Positions 8,876 to 17,904 of a DNA stretch of 64,000 nucleotides are shown piece by piece. The notes under the pieces were generated by a model. It ran no database searches. It saw only the letters and a program-made list of their open reading frames with translations, and was not told the DNA's origin. The stretch lies in the NCBI GenBank assembly GCA_022821805.1, contig JAJECX010000010.1:50978-114977 (forward strand), in the 5' to 3' direction. Every line of letters starts with the position of its first letter. Position 1 is the first letter of the stretch. The position numbers and the translations under genes were made by a program. The stretch comes from Anaerolineae bacterium (lineage in GTDB: Bacteria; Chloroflexota; Anaerolineae; Aggregatilineales; Phototrophicaceae).

Positions 8876-10060
8876 ATGTTGTGGAAACGCATTGTACTAC
8901 TTCTGGTCATGCTTGCCTTGCTGATAACGCCAGCAGCGCTGGCGGATGACGACAAGCCAACGATCGCCTTCCTGCGCTATCGGGCCTCGGGTACAGAAGA
9001 CATCACCAAACCCGGTATATGGGATGTCTTGCAGGCTCATGAGCTAATTTCGCCAGCCGAGCGCGAATTGCTGGATGAGAACCTGGATATAAACGGCGAG
9101 CGCATCAACGTCTTTTGGCTGGACGCAGCGAGCGACGTAACCAACATCAACGCAATGGTCGAGAAGACGCTGGACCGCGGCGCTGACATTCTGCTGACAT
9201 TTTCAACGCCCGTCACCCAGATTACCGCAAACATCACCAAGGAGATGGACGACCCGCCTGTGCTGCTCTTCGCCATCGTCAGCGCGCCCTATTCCGCCGG
9301 CATCGCTGATGCCCCTTGCATCAAGTTGCCCCATGTCACCGGCACACACATGTCGATTCCTTACGAGCAATTTGTGGCTTTGTCCAAAGTCCAACAGCCC
9401 GATATTCAGTCCATCGGCACGATAGTTGATCCGGCGCAAACCCAAAGCGTCTATGGCGTGAGTCGGATCACTGAGTTCGGGGAAGCGCTTGGCTTGACCG
9501 TTGAAGTCGCTTCGATCGCCTCGGCGGCGGATCTTCCCCAGGCGACAGCAAGTCTGGCGGACAAAGGCGTGGAAATGGTGATGATTGGCGCAGGTTATAC
9601 CGAGTCGAGGGGCATACCGGCGGTCCTTGGCGTGGCGGCAGATTATGGCATTCCCGTCTTCGGTGTATCCCCTCGCTTCATTTATCATGGCGCGGTGGTC
9701 GGCGCCGGCTTTGATGACTTCTATGGCGAAGGCGTGACTGTCGGACGGATGATCGCCGCTTATATTGACGGCACGCTGGATGTCAGTACGACCGGCATCA
9801 GCTCGCGCGTAGACATTGGCGTAGCCGTCAATCTCGATACCGCTGAGGAATTTGGCATTGCCGTTGCCGATTCCATATTGGATTCAGCCGTCATGGTGAT
9901 CGAGGACGGAGAGCTAAACGTGCTAAGCGAGCCGCCCAGTTTGCCGGAGATGTCGCTGGAAGAGCGCAAGGCGGAGGACGCGGCTTTCCTGGCCGAGCTC
10001 GAATGCACGCCGGAGCGCATCGCCGAAGAACAAGCGACGCTGGGAACAGCTCGGGATTAG
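8876..10060 (+). CDS. PF04392-type ABC substrate-binding protein, copy 3 of 3
   Basis: A 394-residue secreted binding protein, third of the tandem set. I place the start at ATG 8876 because AAGGAA precedes it and the signal peptide (MLWKRIVLLLVMLALLITPAALA) then begins correctly; the frame is open to 8822 but that part overlaps copy 2. It shares PTIAFLRYRASG, RGADILLTFSTPVTQITANI, SAPYSAGIADAPCIK and the LEERKAEDAAFLAELEC tail. A good intrinsic terminator follows at 10091, so this gene ends the transport operon that begins at 4440. Confidence 0.85.
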   Translation: MLWKRIVLLLVMLALLITPAALADDDKPTIAFLRYRASGTEDITKPGIWDVLQAHELISPAERELLDENLDINGERINVFWLDAASDVTNINAMVEKTLDRGADILLTFSTPVTQITANITKEMDDPPVLLFAIVSAPYSAGIADAPCIKLPHVTGTHMSIPYEQFVALSKVQQPDIQSIGTIVDPAQTQSVYGVSRITEFGEALGLTVEVASIASAADLPQATASLADKGVEMVMIGAGYTESRGIPAVLGVAADYGIPVFGVSPRFIYHGAVVGAGFDDFYGEGVTVGRMIAAYIDGTLDVSTTGISSRVDIGVAVNLDTAEEFGIAVADSILDSAVMVIEDGELNVLSEPPSLPEMSLEERKAEDAAFLAELECTPERIAEEQATLGTARD

Positions 10061-10090
10061 CCTTCGCAGGCAATTTGCTCAGCAAGCAGC

Positions 10091-10123
10091 AGGGGGCGGT
10101 CCGAATAGATCGCCCTCTTTTTG
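10091..10123 (+). terminator. Intrinsic terminator after the three-binding-protein operon
   Basis: AGGGGGCG (10091-10098) pairs with CGCCCTCT (10111-10118), eight pairs including one wobble, with a 12-base loop and a run of T directly after. It lies 30 bases past the third binding-protein stop. Confidence 0.75.
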
Positions 10124-10179
10124 TTTCCACGCGCCAATGATAGATTGGTGCGCGCAGCACATCCCGGGGGAAACAATAT

Positions 10180-11235
10180 ATGCAAGTCGCCCGCCTTCAC
10201 GGACCGAAAGACATCCGCATCGCTGACGAGCCGGCGCCCCCGCCACCGGGACCTGGCGAGGTCACGCTCAAGATCAAGACGGTCGGCCTCTGCGGCAGCG
10301 ATCTGCATATGTACGAAGCTGGGCAAATTGGCTACACCTCAATCAGCAAGCCCGCCATTCTCGGTCATGAATTCATAGGGGAGGTCGCGGCAATCGGCGA
10401 CGACGCGCTGGATGGCGTGCATCAACCCTTGCGGCTTGGGCAGCGTGTAGCCGTCGAGCCGCATGTGCCTTGCTGGCGCTGCGAACTCTGCGAGCATGGG
10501 CATCCCAATCTCTGCCCGAATCACTATTTCTATGGGCTCTTCCCGGCGGATGGCGCCCTGCGCGAACGCATGAACGTCAGCGCGCGCAACTGTTTCCCGA
10601 TTCCAGATGCAATCAGCGATGAGGCGGGTCCCCTGCTGGAAACGCTCGGCATCGCCATCCATGCAATCGACCTGAGCAAAATACGCGTCGCCAGCACAGT
10701 GGCTGTCATCGGCGCCGGTCCCGTTGGTTTGCTGATCACGCGTTTGGCCGCATTGGCGGGCGCATCGCAAGTTTTCGCCTTCGACAAGCTGGATTGGCGC
10801 GTACAGAAGGCGCGCGAATGGGGCGCGACCCACGCTTACGATGTTGGCGACTGCGATCCAGTCGATGTCGTTCGCGAACTGACCGGCGGGCGCGGCGTCG
10901 ACGTAGCGATCGAAGCGGCTTGGTCCGACCATACGGTGCGGCAAGCGGCGGAAATGGCGCGCTACGGCGGGCGGCTGGCGCTGGTCGGCATCGCGTCCGA
11001 TGACAAGCTGACGCTACAGCATTCGGTGGCGCGGCGCAAAGGCTTGACGATCATCATGTCGCGGCGCATGAAGCACACCTATCCGCGCGCGATTAACCTG
11101 GCAAGCTCGGGGAAGGTCAAGCTGGAAGAGCTGGTCTCGCATCGATATGAACTGTCGCAGACGGCGCAAGCCTACGCCAGCAACGCCGCCTATGAGCCGG
11201 GCATTAACAAGGTGATTCTGCGCGTGGGGCGCTAG
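10180..11235 (+). CDS. Zinc-dependent medium-chain dehydrogenase (sorbitol/threonine dehydrogenase-like)
   Basis: A 351-residue MDR-family NAD(P)-dependent alcohol/polyol dehydrogenase. The catalytic-zinc ligands are seen as C38 (GLCGSD), H63 and E64 (GHEF). The structural-zinc cysteines are C98, C101, C104 and C112 in CWRCELCEHGHPNLC. The GxGxxG nucleotide site is VIGAGPVGLL near residue 174. The overall pattern, with LETLGIAIHAIDL, is that of sorbitol, xylitol or L-threonine dehydrogenases acting on sugar alcohols or hydroxy-acids. The terminator upstream suggests its own transcript. The exact substrate is not assigned. Confidence 0.85.
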   Translation: MQVARLHGPKDIRIADEPAPPPPGPGEVTLKIKTVGLCGSDLHMYEAGQIGYTSISKPAILGHEFIGEVAAIGDDALDGVHQPLRLGQRVAVEPHVPCWRCELCEHGHPNLCPNHYFYGLFPADGALRERMNVSARNCFPIPDAISDEAGPLLETLGIAIHAIDLSKIRVASTVAVIGAGPVGLLITRLAALAGASQVFAFDKLDWRVQKAREWGATHAYDVGDCDPVDVVRELTGGRGVDVAIEAAWSDHTVRQAAEMARYGGRLALVGIASDDKLTLQHSVARRKGLTIIMSRRMKHTYPRAINLASSGKVKLEELVSHRYELSQTAQAYASNAAYEPGINKVILRVGR

Positions 11236-11813
11236 CTTGATGCCGGAACGGGGAAGATCTCACGCACGGGGATTTCAAAGCCAGGCAGCACATCGCCGCC
11301 GTTGAGCATGTCGTCGTCCTCAAGGGTGGTAGCGCCTGAAGGCGTGTGAACCTCTACGGTGTGTGTTTCCGGGTGAACTATCCAAATAAGCGCCGTGCCC
11401 GCGGCCAGCAGTTGGCGGATCTTGCGGTGCATATCCGCTACCTTGTTGCTGGGCGAGATAACTTCTACGGCGAGATCCGGCGCAACATCCAACAATTGGT
11501 CAGGTAGCACAATGGAAACTCTTGCACCGCTAATGTATGCGACATCTAAACCTCTAACGGTGTCTCGTCCATCGGGATTACGTTCCAAGATGAAGCCCGT
11601 TTCAGCCGCAGTGACGATGCCCAGTGCGTTGTCTGTAACATAGTTGAAAATCTTTGCGCCTACCAGCATAGTTATCTGCCCATGTAATCCTGATGGCTTC
11701 GACATTTCGACGATTTCCCCTTCCACGAGCTCGAGGACGCGGTCAACATATTCCGGGCTACCGACGATTTCAAGAAAACCCTCCGCACTGATGACCTGTC
11801 GTTCCATGACCAT
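11232..11813 (-). CDS. Uma2 family (DUF820) putative nuclease
   Basis: A 193-residue protein of the Uma2 family, a PD-(D/E)XK restriction-endonuclease-like fold that is abundant in Chloroflexota and cyanobacteria and of unknown biological role. Visible motifs are LELVEGEIVEMSKPSGLHGQ, GLDVAYIS, PDLAVEVISPSN with the catalytic-type D...E, and GTALIWIVHPETHTVEVH. The ATG at 11811-11813 is chosen; another ATG lies two codons on. The frame extends to 11906 without a ribosome site. Its 3' end overlaps the stop of the dehydrogenase gene by four bases. A second Uma2 copy is at 49426. Confidence 0.85.
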   Translation of the reverse strand: MVMERQVISAEGFLEIVGSPEYVDRVLELVEGEIVEMSKPSGLHGQITMLVGAKIFNYVTDNALGIVTAAETGFILERNPDGRDTVRGLDVAYISGARVSIVLPDQLLDVAPDLAVEVISPSNKVADMHRKIRQLLAAGTALIWIVHPETHTVEVHTPSGATTLEDDDMLNGGDVLPGFEIPVREIFPVPASS

Positions 11814-11978
11814 GGCGTTTCGCGCCTTTCGTCTATCGCTTGGCTGGATAGATTGTACCAAACTGCCCGTCTGTAACAAACTGCCGCGCCAACGCGAAGG
11901 CTTCAATCAAGATGCCAGGTTCGTAATTTCGCCCGAAGTTCATTATCATAAGAGACGCGATGCATCAGGAGATAAGAC

Positions 11979-12434
11979 ATGCACATTGAAGGCAGCTATG
12001 ACTTTGACTCTAAGCGCGAGCTGGTTTGGGACGTGCTGATGGACATTGACGTCCTCGGCAGCATCATCCCCGGCTCGAAAGGCTTGGAAGAAATCGGCGA
12101 AAACAAATACCAGAGCAAACTGTCCGTGCGCGTGGGACCGGTCAACGGCAAATTTGAAGCGCAGTTCGAGTTGACCGATATCCAAGCGCCGGAGAGCTAT
12201 CGCCTGCTGGTCGAGGGCAAGGGACCGGCCGGTCATGTCACCGGCGAAGGCGCAATCAGCCTGGAACAAGCGAACGGCGGCACCGTGATGCGCTATGCCG
12301 GCGACGCCCGCATCGGCGGCAAGATCGCCGCGGTGGGCCAGCGTTTGCTTAATGTGGCGGCCAAACAGATCGCCAAACAGTCGCTGAAGAAACTAAGCAA
12401 ACAAGTCGAACGGCGCCTGGAAACGGCGGGATAG
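11979..12434 (+). CDS. CoxG/SRPBCC-family protein
   Basis: A 151-residue START-like (SRPBCC) protein of the carbon-monoxide-dehydrogenase subunit G type. The fold is indicated by the opening MHIEGSYDFDSKRELVWDVLMDID, followed by IPGSKGLEEIGENKY, ARIGGKIAAVGQRLL and a basic C-terminal helix. CoxG proteins are thought to recruit CO dehydrogenase to the membrane or bind small hydrophobic ligands. No coxMSL genes are in the window, so its partner may be one of the flavin dehydrogenases or an enzyme elsewhere. It stands alone, followed by a repeat and glcD. Confidence 0.8.
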   Translation: MHIEGSYDFDSKRELVWDVLMDIDVLGSIIPGSKGLEEIGENKYQSKLSVRVGPVNGKFEAQFELTDIQAPESYRLLVEGKGPAGHVTGEGAISLEQANGGTVMRYAGDARIGGKIAAVGQRLLNVAAKQIAKQSLKKLSKQVERRLETAG

Positions 12435-12436
12435 CC

Positions 12437-12589
12437 AACCCCTCCCCCGCCCCTTCCGTAGGTCTGAGTCTGCGCGACTCATTGATTCGGGGAGGGTAGC
12501 GATATTGGCGAATTCCCTATGATGATCAAATACATCAACATTGTGCATAAGTCTCCCCCCATTACGATGGGGGGAGATTTAGAGGTGGG
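12437..12589. repeat. Two CCCCTCC...GGGGAGGG palindromic repeats before glcD
   Basis: 12437-12496 is a C-rich arm, an inserted segment (GTCTGAGTCTGCGCGACTC region) and GGGGAGGG. 12551-12589 is TCTCCCCCC, a short loop and GGGGGGAGA. Both belong to the repeat family that also occurs inside coding genes in this window. Confidence 0.6.
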
Positions 12590-12595
12590 TTGACC

Positions 12596-14047
12596 ATGAT
12601 GAACCGCGGCATCCTCCAGGCTCTGCAGAAGATCTACCCCGCCGACCGTCTCTTGACGCGCGATGTCGAATTGCTGCCCTACGAGTCCGATGCGTTGACC
12701 GCATTCAACGCGAAACCGGGCGCGGTGGTTTTGCCCGTCAACGAAGAGGAAATCATCGATACGGTGCGGCTTTGCCACCAGTTGGCGCTGCCCTTTGTGG
12801 CGCGCGGCAGCGGCACCAGCCTGTCCGGCGGATCGCTGCCGATACCCGAGGGCTTAACCATCGGCTTGAATCGCTTGAACCGCATCAAGAAAATTGACCC
12901 GCTGCAGCGCATTGCGGTGGTGGAGCCCGGCGTCATCAATCTCCACATCACTGAGGCGGCGCAGCCTTATGGCTTATACTACGCGCCCGACCCTTCGAGC
13001 CAATCCATCTGCACCATTGGCGGCAATATCGCCTTCAATAGTGGCGGCGCTCACTGCTTGAAATACGGGATGACCAGCAATCATGTGCTGGCTATGAAAG
13101 TGGTCTTGGCTGATGGCACGGTGACGCGCTTCGGCGGCGAAAGCGTCGACGGCGTCGGCATCGGACCTGACCTGGTCGGGCTATTCGTCGGCTCCGAAGG
13201 CTTGTTCGGCATCGCGCTGGAAATCACAGTGCGTCTGATGCCGCAGCCCGAGCTTTACCAAACCGTGCTGGCCGCTTACGACGACTTGGGTCGAGCGGGC
13301 GATGCCGTGTCGATGGTAGTCGCTTCCGGCTTGCTGCCGGGCGCGATGGAGATCATGGATCGACTGGCAATTAAAGCGGCGGAAGCCTCGGTTAGCGCCG
13401 GTTACCCGGATGCGGAAGCGCTGCTCATCGTCGAGCTTGAAGGCGAGGCGCTGCAGGTTGAGGCCGAATTCGAACAATTATTGGGTATCATCGAGAAATC
13501 GAGCGCTATTGAAGTGCGCGTGGCGCAAAACGAAGAAGAACGGACGCGCATCTGGAAAGGACGCAAGGGCGCCTTTTCGGCCGTCGGCCGGCTCAGCCCC
13601 GATTACATTGTGCAAGACGGCGTCGTGCCGCGCAGCCGCCTGGGCGAGGCGCTCGTCGAGATCGGCGCGCTCAAAGATAAATACCAGCTTGACGTAGCCA
13701 ACGTCTTCCATGCGGGTGATGGCAACTTGCATCCGCTGATTCTCTACGACGGACGCGAAGCCGGCGCGCTGGAAAGAGCCGAGGCGCTGGCGGGCGAGAT
13801 CCTGGCGCTCTGCATCAGTCTCGGCGGATCAATCACCGGCGAGCACGGCATCGGCATGGAGAAACGCGATTATCTGCCGGCGATGTTCAGCGAAGAAGAA
13901 ATCGACATTATGGAGGGGCTGCGGCGGGCGATCGACCCCAATGAAATCGCCAATCGCGGCAAGATGTTCCCCGGCGGCGAGGCGCCCGCGCTGTCGCAGC
14001 ATGGTGTGCACCCCCTTGAGCGCGCTGGCCTGATTTCACGCGAATGA
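12596..14047 (+). CDS. glcD: Glycolate oxidase FAD subunit GlcD
   Basis: About 483 residues of FAD-linked oxidase fold (VAO/PCMH type). The pyrophosphate-binding stretch [15 protein letters not shown] and the FAD domain continuing to [18 protein letters not shown] are seen, as is the C-terminal FAD_oxidase_C domain with [11 protein letters not shown] and [10 protein letters not shown]. GlcD oxidises glycolate or D-lactate to the 2-keto acid. Two consecutive ATGs (12596, 12599) follow GGTGGG; a TTG at 12590 also opens the frame. The gene ends in ATGA overlapping glcE, and glcF follows, so the full GlcDEF complex is encoded. D-lactate dehydrogenase is the main alternative. Confidence 0.88.
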   Translation: MMNRGILQALQKIYPADRLLTRDVELLPYESDALTAFNAKPGAVVLPVNEEEIIDTVRLCHQLALPFVARGSGTSLSGGSLPIPEGLTIGLNRLNRIKKIDPLQRIAVVEPGVINLHITEAAQPYGLYYAPDPSSQSICTIGGNIAFNSGGAHCLKYGMTSNHVLAMKVVLADGTVTRFGGESVDGVGIGPDLVGLFVGSEGLFGIALEITVRLMPQPELYQTVLAAYDDLGRAGDAVSMVVASGLLPGAMEIMDRLAIKAAEASVSAGYPDAEALLIVELEGEALQVEAEFEQLLGIIEKSSAIEVRVAQNEEERTRIWKGRKGAFSAVGRLSPDYIVQDGVVPRSRLGEALVEIGALKDKYQLDVANVFHAGDGNLHPLILYDGREAGALERAEALAGEILALCISLGGSITGEHGIGMEKRDYLPAMFSEEEIDIMEGLRRAIDPNEIANRGKMFPGGEAPALSQHGVHPLERAGLISRE

Positions 14048-15138
14048 CCATGTACGCGCCCCGATCGGTCACAGAGCTTCAGGCATTGGTTCTCGACAGC
14101 GAGCGCATTCACGTTATCGGCAATGGCAGCAAACCGGCGCTCCATTGCGCGGTCAATGGCGCTGCCATCGTTGATCTCTCCGGGATGAGCGGCATCATCG
14201 AGTATCAACCGGCGGAGTATACCGCCACCGTCCGCGCCGGCGCGCCGGTTCGCGAGTTGAGCGCGGCGCTGCGCGAAAAAGGACAGTATTTGCCCTTCGA
14301 TCCGCTGCTGCCGGAGGCGGCCACGATTGGCGGCACGGTAGCGAGCAACCTGTCCGGCTCGCGCCGCTTTCGCTATGGCGGCGTACGTGATTTCATCCTG
14401 GGCGCGCAAGTGGTGGATGGCGAAGGAAGGGCGTTTGGCGTCGGCGGCAAAGTGGTCAAGAATTCCGCCGGCTTCGACCTGAGCAAGTTCCTCGTCGGCA
14501 GCATGGGCAAATACGCCATCATGACCGAGTTGACCTTTAAGGTCTTCCCCGATGTGCCGCGCTTTCGCAGCCTGGGCTTCCACTACGAAGAGTTGGAAGA
14601 GGCGCTTTCCGCCATCTATTTCATCAATCAAAGCGCCTATGAATTGGACGCGCTCGACCTTGCGCCGCCCTCGGTCCACCCAATAAACAGGGGGAAGAAA
14701 AACGGCAATTGGATGCTCCTGGCGCGACTGGCCGGCTTTGATGACACCCTGCCGCGGCGGGTTGAGCGTTTTACCGCAGCCATGACCCGCGACACGGCGA
14801 CAATCCGCGTCGAGGAGCTACATGACAGCGCGGCGCTGTGGAATCCGCTGGCTGACCTAACGGGCGAGTTTCTGGTCAAAGTGGTGATCCCGCCGAAGCA
14901 GCTTCCCGCATTCGATGCCTTGATCGCCCATAATCGCCGGCGCTACAGCGTCGGCGGCAACATCGCCTGGGCCGCTACCGATGACATTGCCCAACTGGAC
15001 ACAGCGCTGACATCATGCGGTCTAACTGGCTTATGTCTGAGTGGCGCGGTCGATTCAGCCCTCATCGGTGTACCGATCGACAATGCGCTGGCGGAACGAG
15101 TCAAGCAGGTGCTGGATCCGCTGGGCAAACTGGTTTAG
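14044..15138 (+). CDS. glcE: Glycolate oxidase FAD-binding subunit GlcE
   Basis: A 364-residue second FAD-binding subunit, shorter and more diverged than GlcD, as usual. It has a FAD_binding_4 domain with [51 protein letters not shown] and [23 protein letters not shown]. The ATG overlaps the glcD stop (ATGA), indicating coupled translation. A palindromic repeat of about 75 bases separates it from glcF. Its role is as the FAD subunit of the membrane-associated glycolate oxidase. Confidence 0.88.
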   Translation: MTMYAPRSVTELQALVLDSERIHVIGNGSKPALHCAVNGAAIVDLSGMSGIIEYQPAEYTATVRAGAPVRELSAALREKGQYLPFDPLLPEAATIGGTVASNLSGSRRFRYGGVRDFILGAQVVDGEGRAFGVGGKVVKNSAGFDLSKFLVGSMGKYAIMTELTFKVFPDVPRFRSLGFHYEELEEALSAIYFINQSAYELDALDLAPPSVHPINRGKKNGNWMLLARLAGFDDTLPRRVERFTAAMTRDTATIRVEELHDSAALWNPLADLTGEFLVKVVIPPKQLPAFDALIAHNRRRYSVGGNIAWAATDDIAQLDTALTSCGLTGLCLSGAVDSALIGVPIDNALAERVKQVLDPLGKLV

Positions 15139-15183
15139 AGGACCGATGTGTTACGATCACGTTTCCTCTTCAAAAGCGAGCGC

Positions 15184-15258
15184 TGTAGGGGCGCCCTATC
15201 CGGTCGCCCGTTTATCATTAGAATGCGCCGGCGGGCGACTTGGTTAGCCGCCCCTACA
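15184..15258. repeat. GTAGGGGCG...CGCCCCTAC palindromic repeat between glcE and glcF
   Basis: TGTAGGGGCG at the left and CCGCCCCTACA at the right form the outer arms, with inner CGGTCGCCCG and CGGGCGACT arms. It is a complete copy of the spacer repeat family and interrupts the glc operon without a gene inside. Confidence 0.75.
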
Positions 15259-15331
15259 TTTCCTTGCTTTCGCAGGTTCTAAAATCTGGATGAGCCAGGT
15301 GGCGGCCTGCGAGCAAGATTGGTGAAAAAGG

Positions 15332-16582
15332 ATGCGACATCAAATTCAAAGCGATGACCTGAGAGCGCCGGAGATGGCGACCGCCATCGAGAAATGTGTG
15401 CACTGCGGCTTTTGCCTCGCCGCTTGCCCCACATACAATCTGCTGGGCGAAGAGATGGATTCGCCGCGGGGCCGCATCTATCTGATGAAGAACGTCCTGG
15501 AAGAGCGGCTGTCCGCCGATGACGCCCAGCCCTATATCGACCGTTGCCTTGGCTGCATGGCTTGTGTGCCTGCCTGCCCCTCCGGCGTTGAATACGGCGA
15601 TCTGCTGGTCAGCTATCGCGCCCTGCAAGAGGACCAGCGTAGGCGCCCGCCGCTGGACGCCCTGGCGCGCAAACTGGTAATAGAGACGCTGCCTTACCCC
15701 AGACGATTCAGGCTGGCGGCGCAAACGGGCAAACTGAGTAAAGCGCTCACCGCCGCCTTGCCCGATGCCTTCGCCGCAATGCTGAACCTGCTGCCGGCGA
15801 AATTGCCGCCCGCCCTGCCCATCCCTCCCGTCATGCCGGCAAAAGGCGCGCGGCGAGGCAAAGTCGCGCTGCTGCCCGGCTGTGTGCAGCAAGTGCTTGC
15901 GCCGGAGATTAACTACGCGGCGGCGCAGCTTCTTGCCGCCAACGGCGTCGAAGTGCATAACCCGCCGGGCGCCGGCTGCTGTGGTTCCATTTTGCTGCAT
16001 ATTGGCGCGGAGCGGCAGGCGCGCGATATCGCCCGGCGCAACTTCACGCAGTTCCCCGCCGATGTCGATGCCATCATCACGACCGCGGCCGGCTGCGGTT
16101 CCGGCATAAACGATTACGAATTGCTCTTCAAAAGTCAGCCGGATGCCGAGCGCGCGACCGAATTCTCGCAAAAGGTGATGGATTTCAGCGCCTATCTCGC
16201 GGAACTCGGTCTGCGTCAGCCGGCAGGATTCGAGGAGGAGCGCCGCGTCGTCTACCAAGACGCCTGTCACCTCCTGCACGCCCAGAGCCAGCACGCCGAG
16301 CCGCGCGCGCTGTTGAATCAAATCCCAAACTTGCGTCTCTTGGAGATCGCCGACGCCGGCATGTGCTGCGGATCGGCTGGCGCCTACAATATCGACCAGC
16401 CTGCCATCGCGGCGCAACTCGGACAGCGCAAGATTGAATCCATCCTGGCGGTCCAGCCCGATGTCATCGTCTCCGCCAACATCGGCTGCATCACGCAATT
16501 GCGTCAACAGCTTGACCGCTTGGGAAATCCGCTGCCGGTCCTGCATATCGCGGAAATCCTTCATCAAGCCTGCGCGGACTAA
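15332..16582 (+). CDS. glcF: Glycolate oxidase iron-sulfur subunit GlcF
   Basis: A 416-residue protein with two 4Fe-4S motifs near the N-terminus, CVHCGFCLAACP (about residues 24-35) and CLGCMACVPACP (about 73-84). Two CCG domains of the heterodisulfide-reductase type follow, with PGAGCCGS and DAGMCCGSAG. It passes electrons from the FAD subunits to the quinone pool. The start is the ATG at 15332, preceded by AAAAGGA. It closes the glcDEF cluster; a hairpin at 16612 lies just after. Confidence 0.9.
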   Translation: MRHQIQSDDLRAPEMATAIEKCVHCGFCLAACPTYNLLGEEMDSPRGRIYLMKNVLEERLSADDAQPYIDRCLGCMACVPACPSGVEYGDLLVSYRALQEDQRRRPPLDALARKLVIETLPYPRRFRLAAQTGKLSKALTAALPDAFAAMLNLLPAKLPPALPIPPVMPAKGARRGKVALLPGCVQQVLAPEINYAAAQLLAANGVEVHNPPGAGCCGSILLHIGAERQARDIARRNFTQFPADVDAIITTAAGCGSGINDYELLFKSQPDAERATEFSQKVMDFSAYLAELGLRQPAGFEEERRVVYQDACHLLHAQSQHAEPRALLNQIPNLRLLEIADAGMCCGSAGAYNIDQPAIAAQLGQRKIESILAVQPDVIVSANIGCITQLRQQLDRLGNPLPVLHIAEILHQACAD

Positions 16583-16611
16583 GCGACGATTTCCCCGGGC
16601 GGCAAATGCAA

Positions 16612-16635
16612 AACCCCCGCCGGACGACGGGGGTT
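16612..16635. terminator. Hairpin between convergent glcF and FAS1 genes
   Basis: AACCCCCG (16612-16619) pairs perfectly with CGGGGGTT (16628-16635) around an eight-base loop. It sits between the glcF stop and the FAS1 stop and could end transcription from both sides. Long U runs are lacking. Confidence 0.6.
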
Positions 16636-16672
16636 CGCGCGCGGCGAACCGCGCTGATCTGGTGGGTTGCCT

Positions 16673-17710
16673 CTACACGCTAGGAACGATGACCGCATCA
16701 ATGACGTGGATGACCCCGTTGCTGGCTTTGATGTCCACCAGATCAAGCAATATATTGGCGTCATCAATCATGACACCCATATCACTCACAGCGATAGTGG
16801 CTTCGACGCCGCTTGCCATGGCGACCGCCGCCAGACCCATATCATCTATCAAGTCGCCGAGCTGGAAGCTGTACACCGAGCCGGGCAAGACGTGATGCTG
16901 CAGGATCGCGGTCAGTAGAGCGGTATCGGCGACGATATCGCCCAAACCTTCGACCGCGGCAAAGGCGGCATCGACCGGCGCGAATACAGTAATGCCAGCC
17001 GTCGGGTCGGATAGCAGTGCCAATACCGCCGGATCAGCCGCGCTGACAGCCTCCAGCAGAGTTGTGAACTCGGGCTCGTCCGCCCCCGCCGATGCGACAA
17101 CGATATCGGCAATCGTGCGCAACTCCGGCACGATGACCGCGTCAATGACGTGGATGACTCCGTTGCTGGCTTCAATATCCACCATTTCCAGCATGAGGTT
17201 CGCTTCAGCAATGCGGATGCCAGCCGAAAGATCAAGCCCGTCTTCGCCCAGGGCGCCAGCGACATCAAACGCCTGCCCGCTAAGCGTGACCACCGGGAAG
17301 CTGACATGCCCCATATCATCCGCTTCAGCCCCCGATAGCGCGGCGACGACATCCGCTGAACCTACCAGACCGCCTACAACGTGATAGAGCAGAATCTCAT
17401 TCAGGCGCGGCGTGCCGTCCTCGGACAGAATTTCGTTGAAGGCTTCTTCGCCCAATGACGCCGTCAGCGCGGCAAATGCAGCATCGGTCGGCGCGAACAC
17501 CGTCAACTCCGCATCAGCGTCTGACAAGGCAGACAAGATGGCCGGGTCGGCGGCGCTGACCGCGGCAAGCAGCGTCGTGAATTCGGGCGTCTCCGCTTGC
17601 GCGGACGCCACAACGATATCGGCGATGGTCGCGTCATGCCCATCTGCCATCACTGGCAGAGAAGCGAATAGCGCGAAGAACGCAACCAACAATACAACGA
17701 TGCGAAACAT
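16673..17710 (-). CDS. Secreted protein with two fasciclin (FAS1) domains
   Basis: A 345-residue secreted protein. The signal peptide is residues 1-22 (MFRIVVLLVAFFALFASLPVMA). Two FAS1 domains follow, each beginning TIADIVVAS and ending NGVIHVIDAVIVP. Domain 1 has LTVFAPTDAAFAAL and LLYHVVGG; domain 2 has ITVFAPVDAAFAAV and LQHHVLPG. These are the FAS1 H1 and YH/H2 boxes. FAS1 domains mediate adhesion or protein-surface contacts. The start has AAAGGAG six bases upstream. The 16-base palindrome at 17731 lies 20 bases upstream of the start. There is no membrane anchor, so the protein is probably released or bound to the wall by other means. Confidence 0.9.
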   Translation of the reverse strand: MFRIVVLLVAFFALFASLPVMADGHDATIADIVVASAQAETPEFTTLLAAVSAADPAILSALSDADAELTVFAPTDAAFAALTASLGEEAFNEILSEDGTPRLNEILLYHVVGGLVGSADVVAALSGAEADDMGHVSFPVVTLSGQAFDVAGALGEDGLDLSAGIRIAEANLMLEMVDIEASNGVIHVIDAVIVPELRTIADIVVASAGADEPEFTTLLEAVSAADPAVLALLSDPTAGITVFAPVDAAFAAVEGLGDIVADTALLTAILQHHVLPGSVYSFQLGDLIDDMGLAAVAMASGVEATIAVSDMGVMIDDANILLDLVDIKASNGVIHVIDAVIVPSV

Positions 17711-17730
17711 AATACACTCCTTTACTAATG

Positions 17731-17746
17731 TTCAGAATATTCTGAA
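17731..17746. promoter_or_regulatory. Perfect 16-bp palindrome upstream of the FAS1 gene, candidate operator
   Basis: TTCAGAATATTCTGAA is a perfect dyad centred about 28 bases upstream of the FAS1 start codon and just outside its ribosome site. The position and symmetry fit a repressor site. No promoter consensus is convincing nearby. Confidence 0.45.
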
Positions 17747-17839
17747 TATCTAGTGGATACAATACCAATTAAATACCCATCCGCAAGTGGCGAATTGTAA
17801 AATATCTGTAAACTTGGCCTTAGGCGCTGGCGCCTGGGG

Positions 17840-17869
17840 AAATAGAAAGAGGCGGCTTGTTCAGCCGCC
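17840..17869 (-). terminator. Intrinsic terminator after the CSLREA gene
   Basis: On the minus strand a GGCGGCT stem (17851-17857 paired with 17863-17869, seven pairs, five-base loop) is followed by a T-rich TCTTTCTATTT. It lies 36 bases past the stop of the CSLREA/SH3b gene and may derive from half a spacer repeat. Confidence 0.55.
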
Positions 17870-17904
17870 CCTTCAAAGTTGAGTCGAGTATGCCGCCAGC
17901 TACA

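Noticed and set aside
6412..10060. Assembly artefact producing three copies of one receptor gene
   Set aside because: The copies differ throughout, with separate signal peptides and ribosome sites, so they are real paralogues.
15254..16567. 437-codon minus-strand open frame
   Set aside because: Shadow of glcF, which has both 4Fe-4S motifs and CCG domains.
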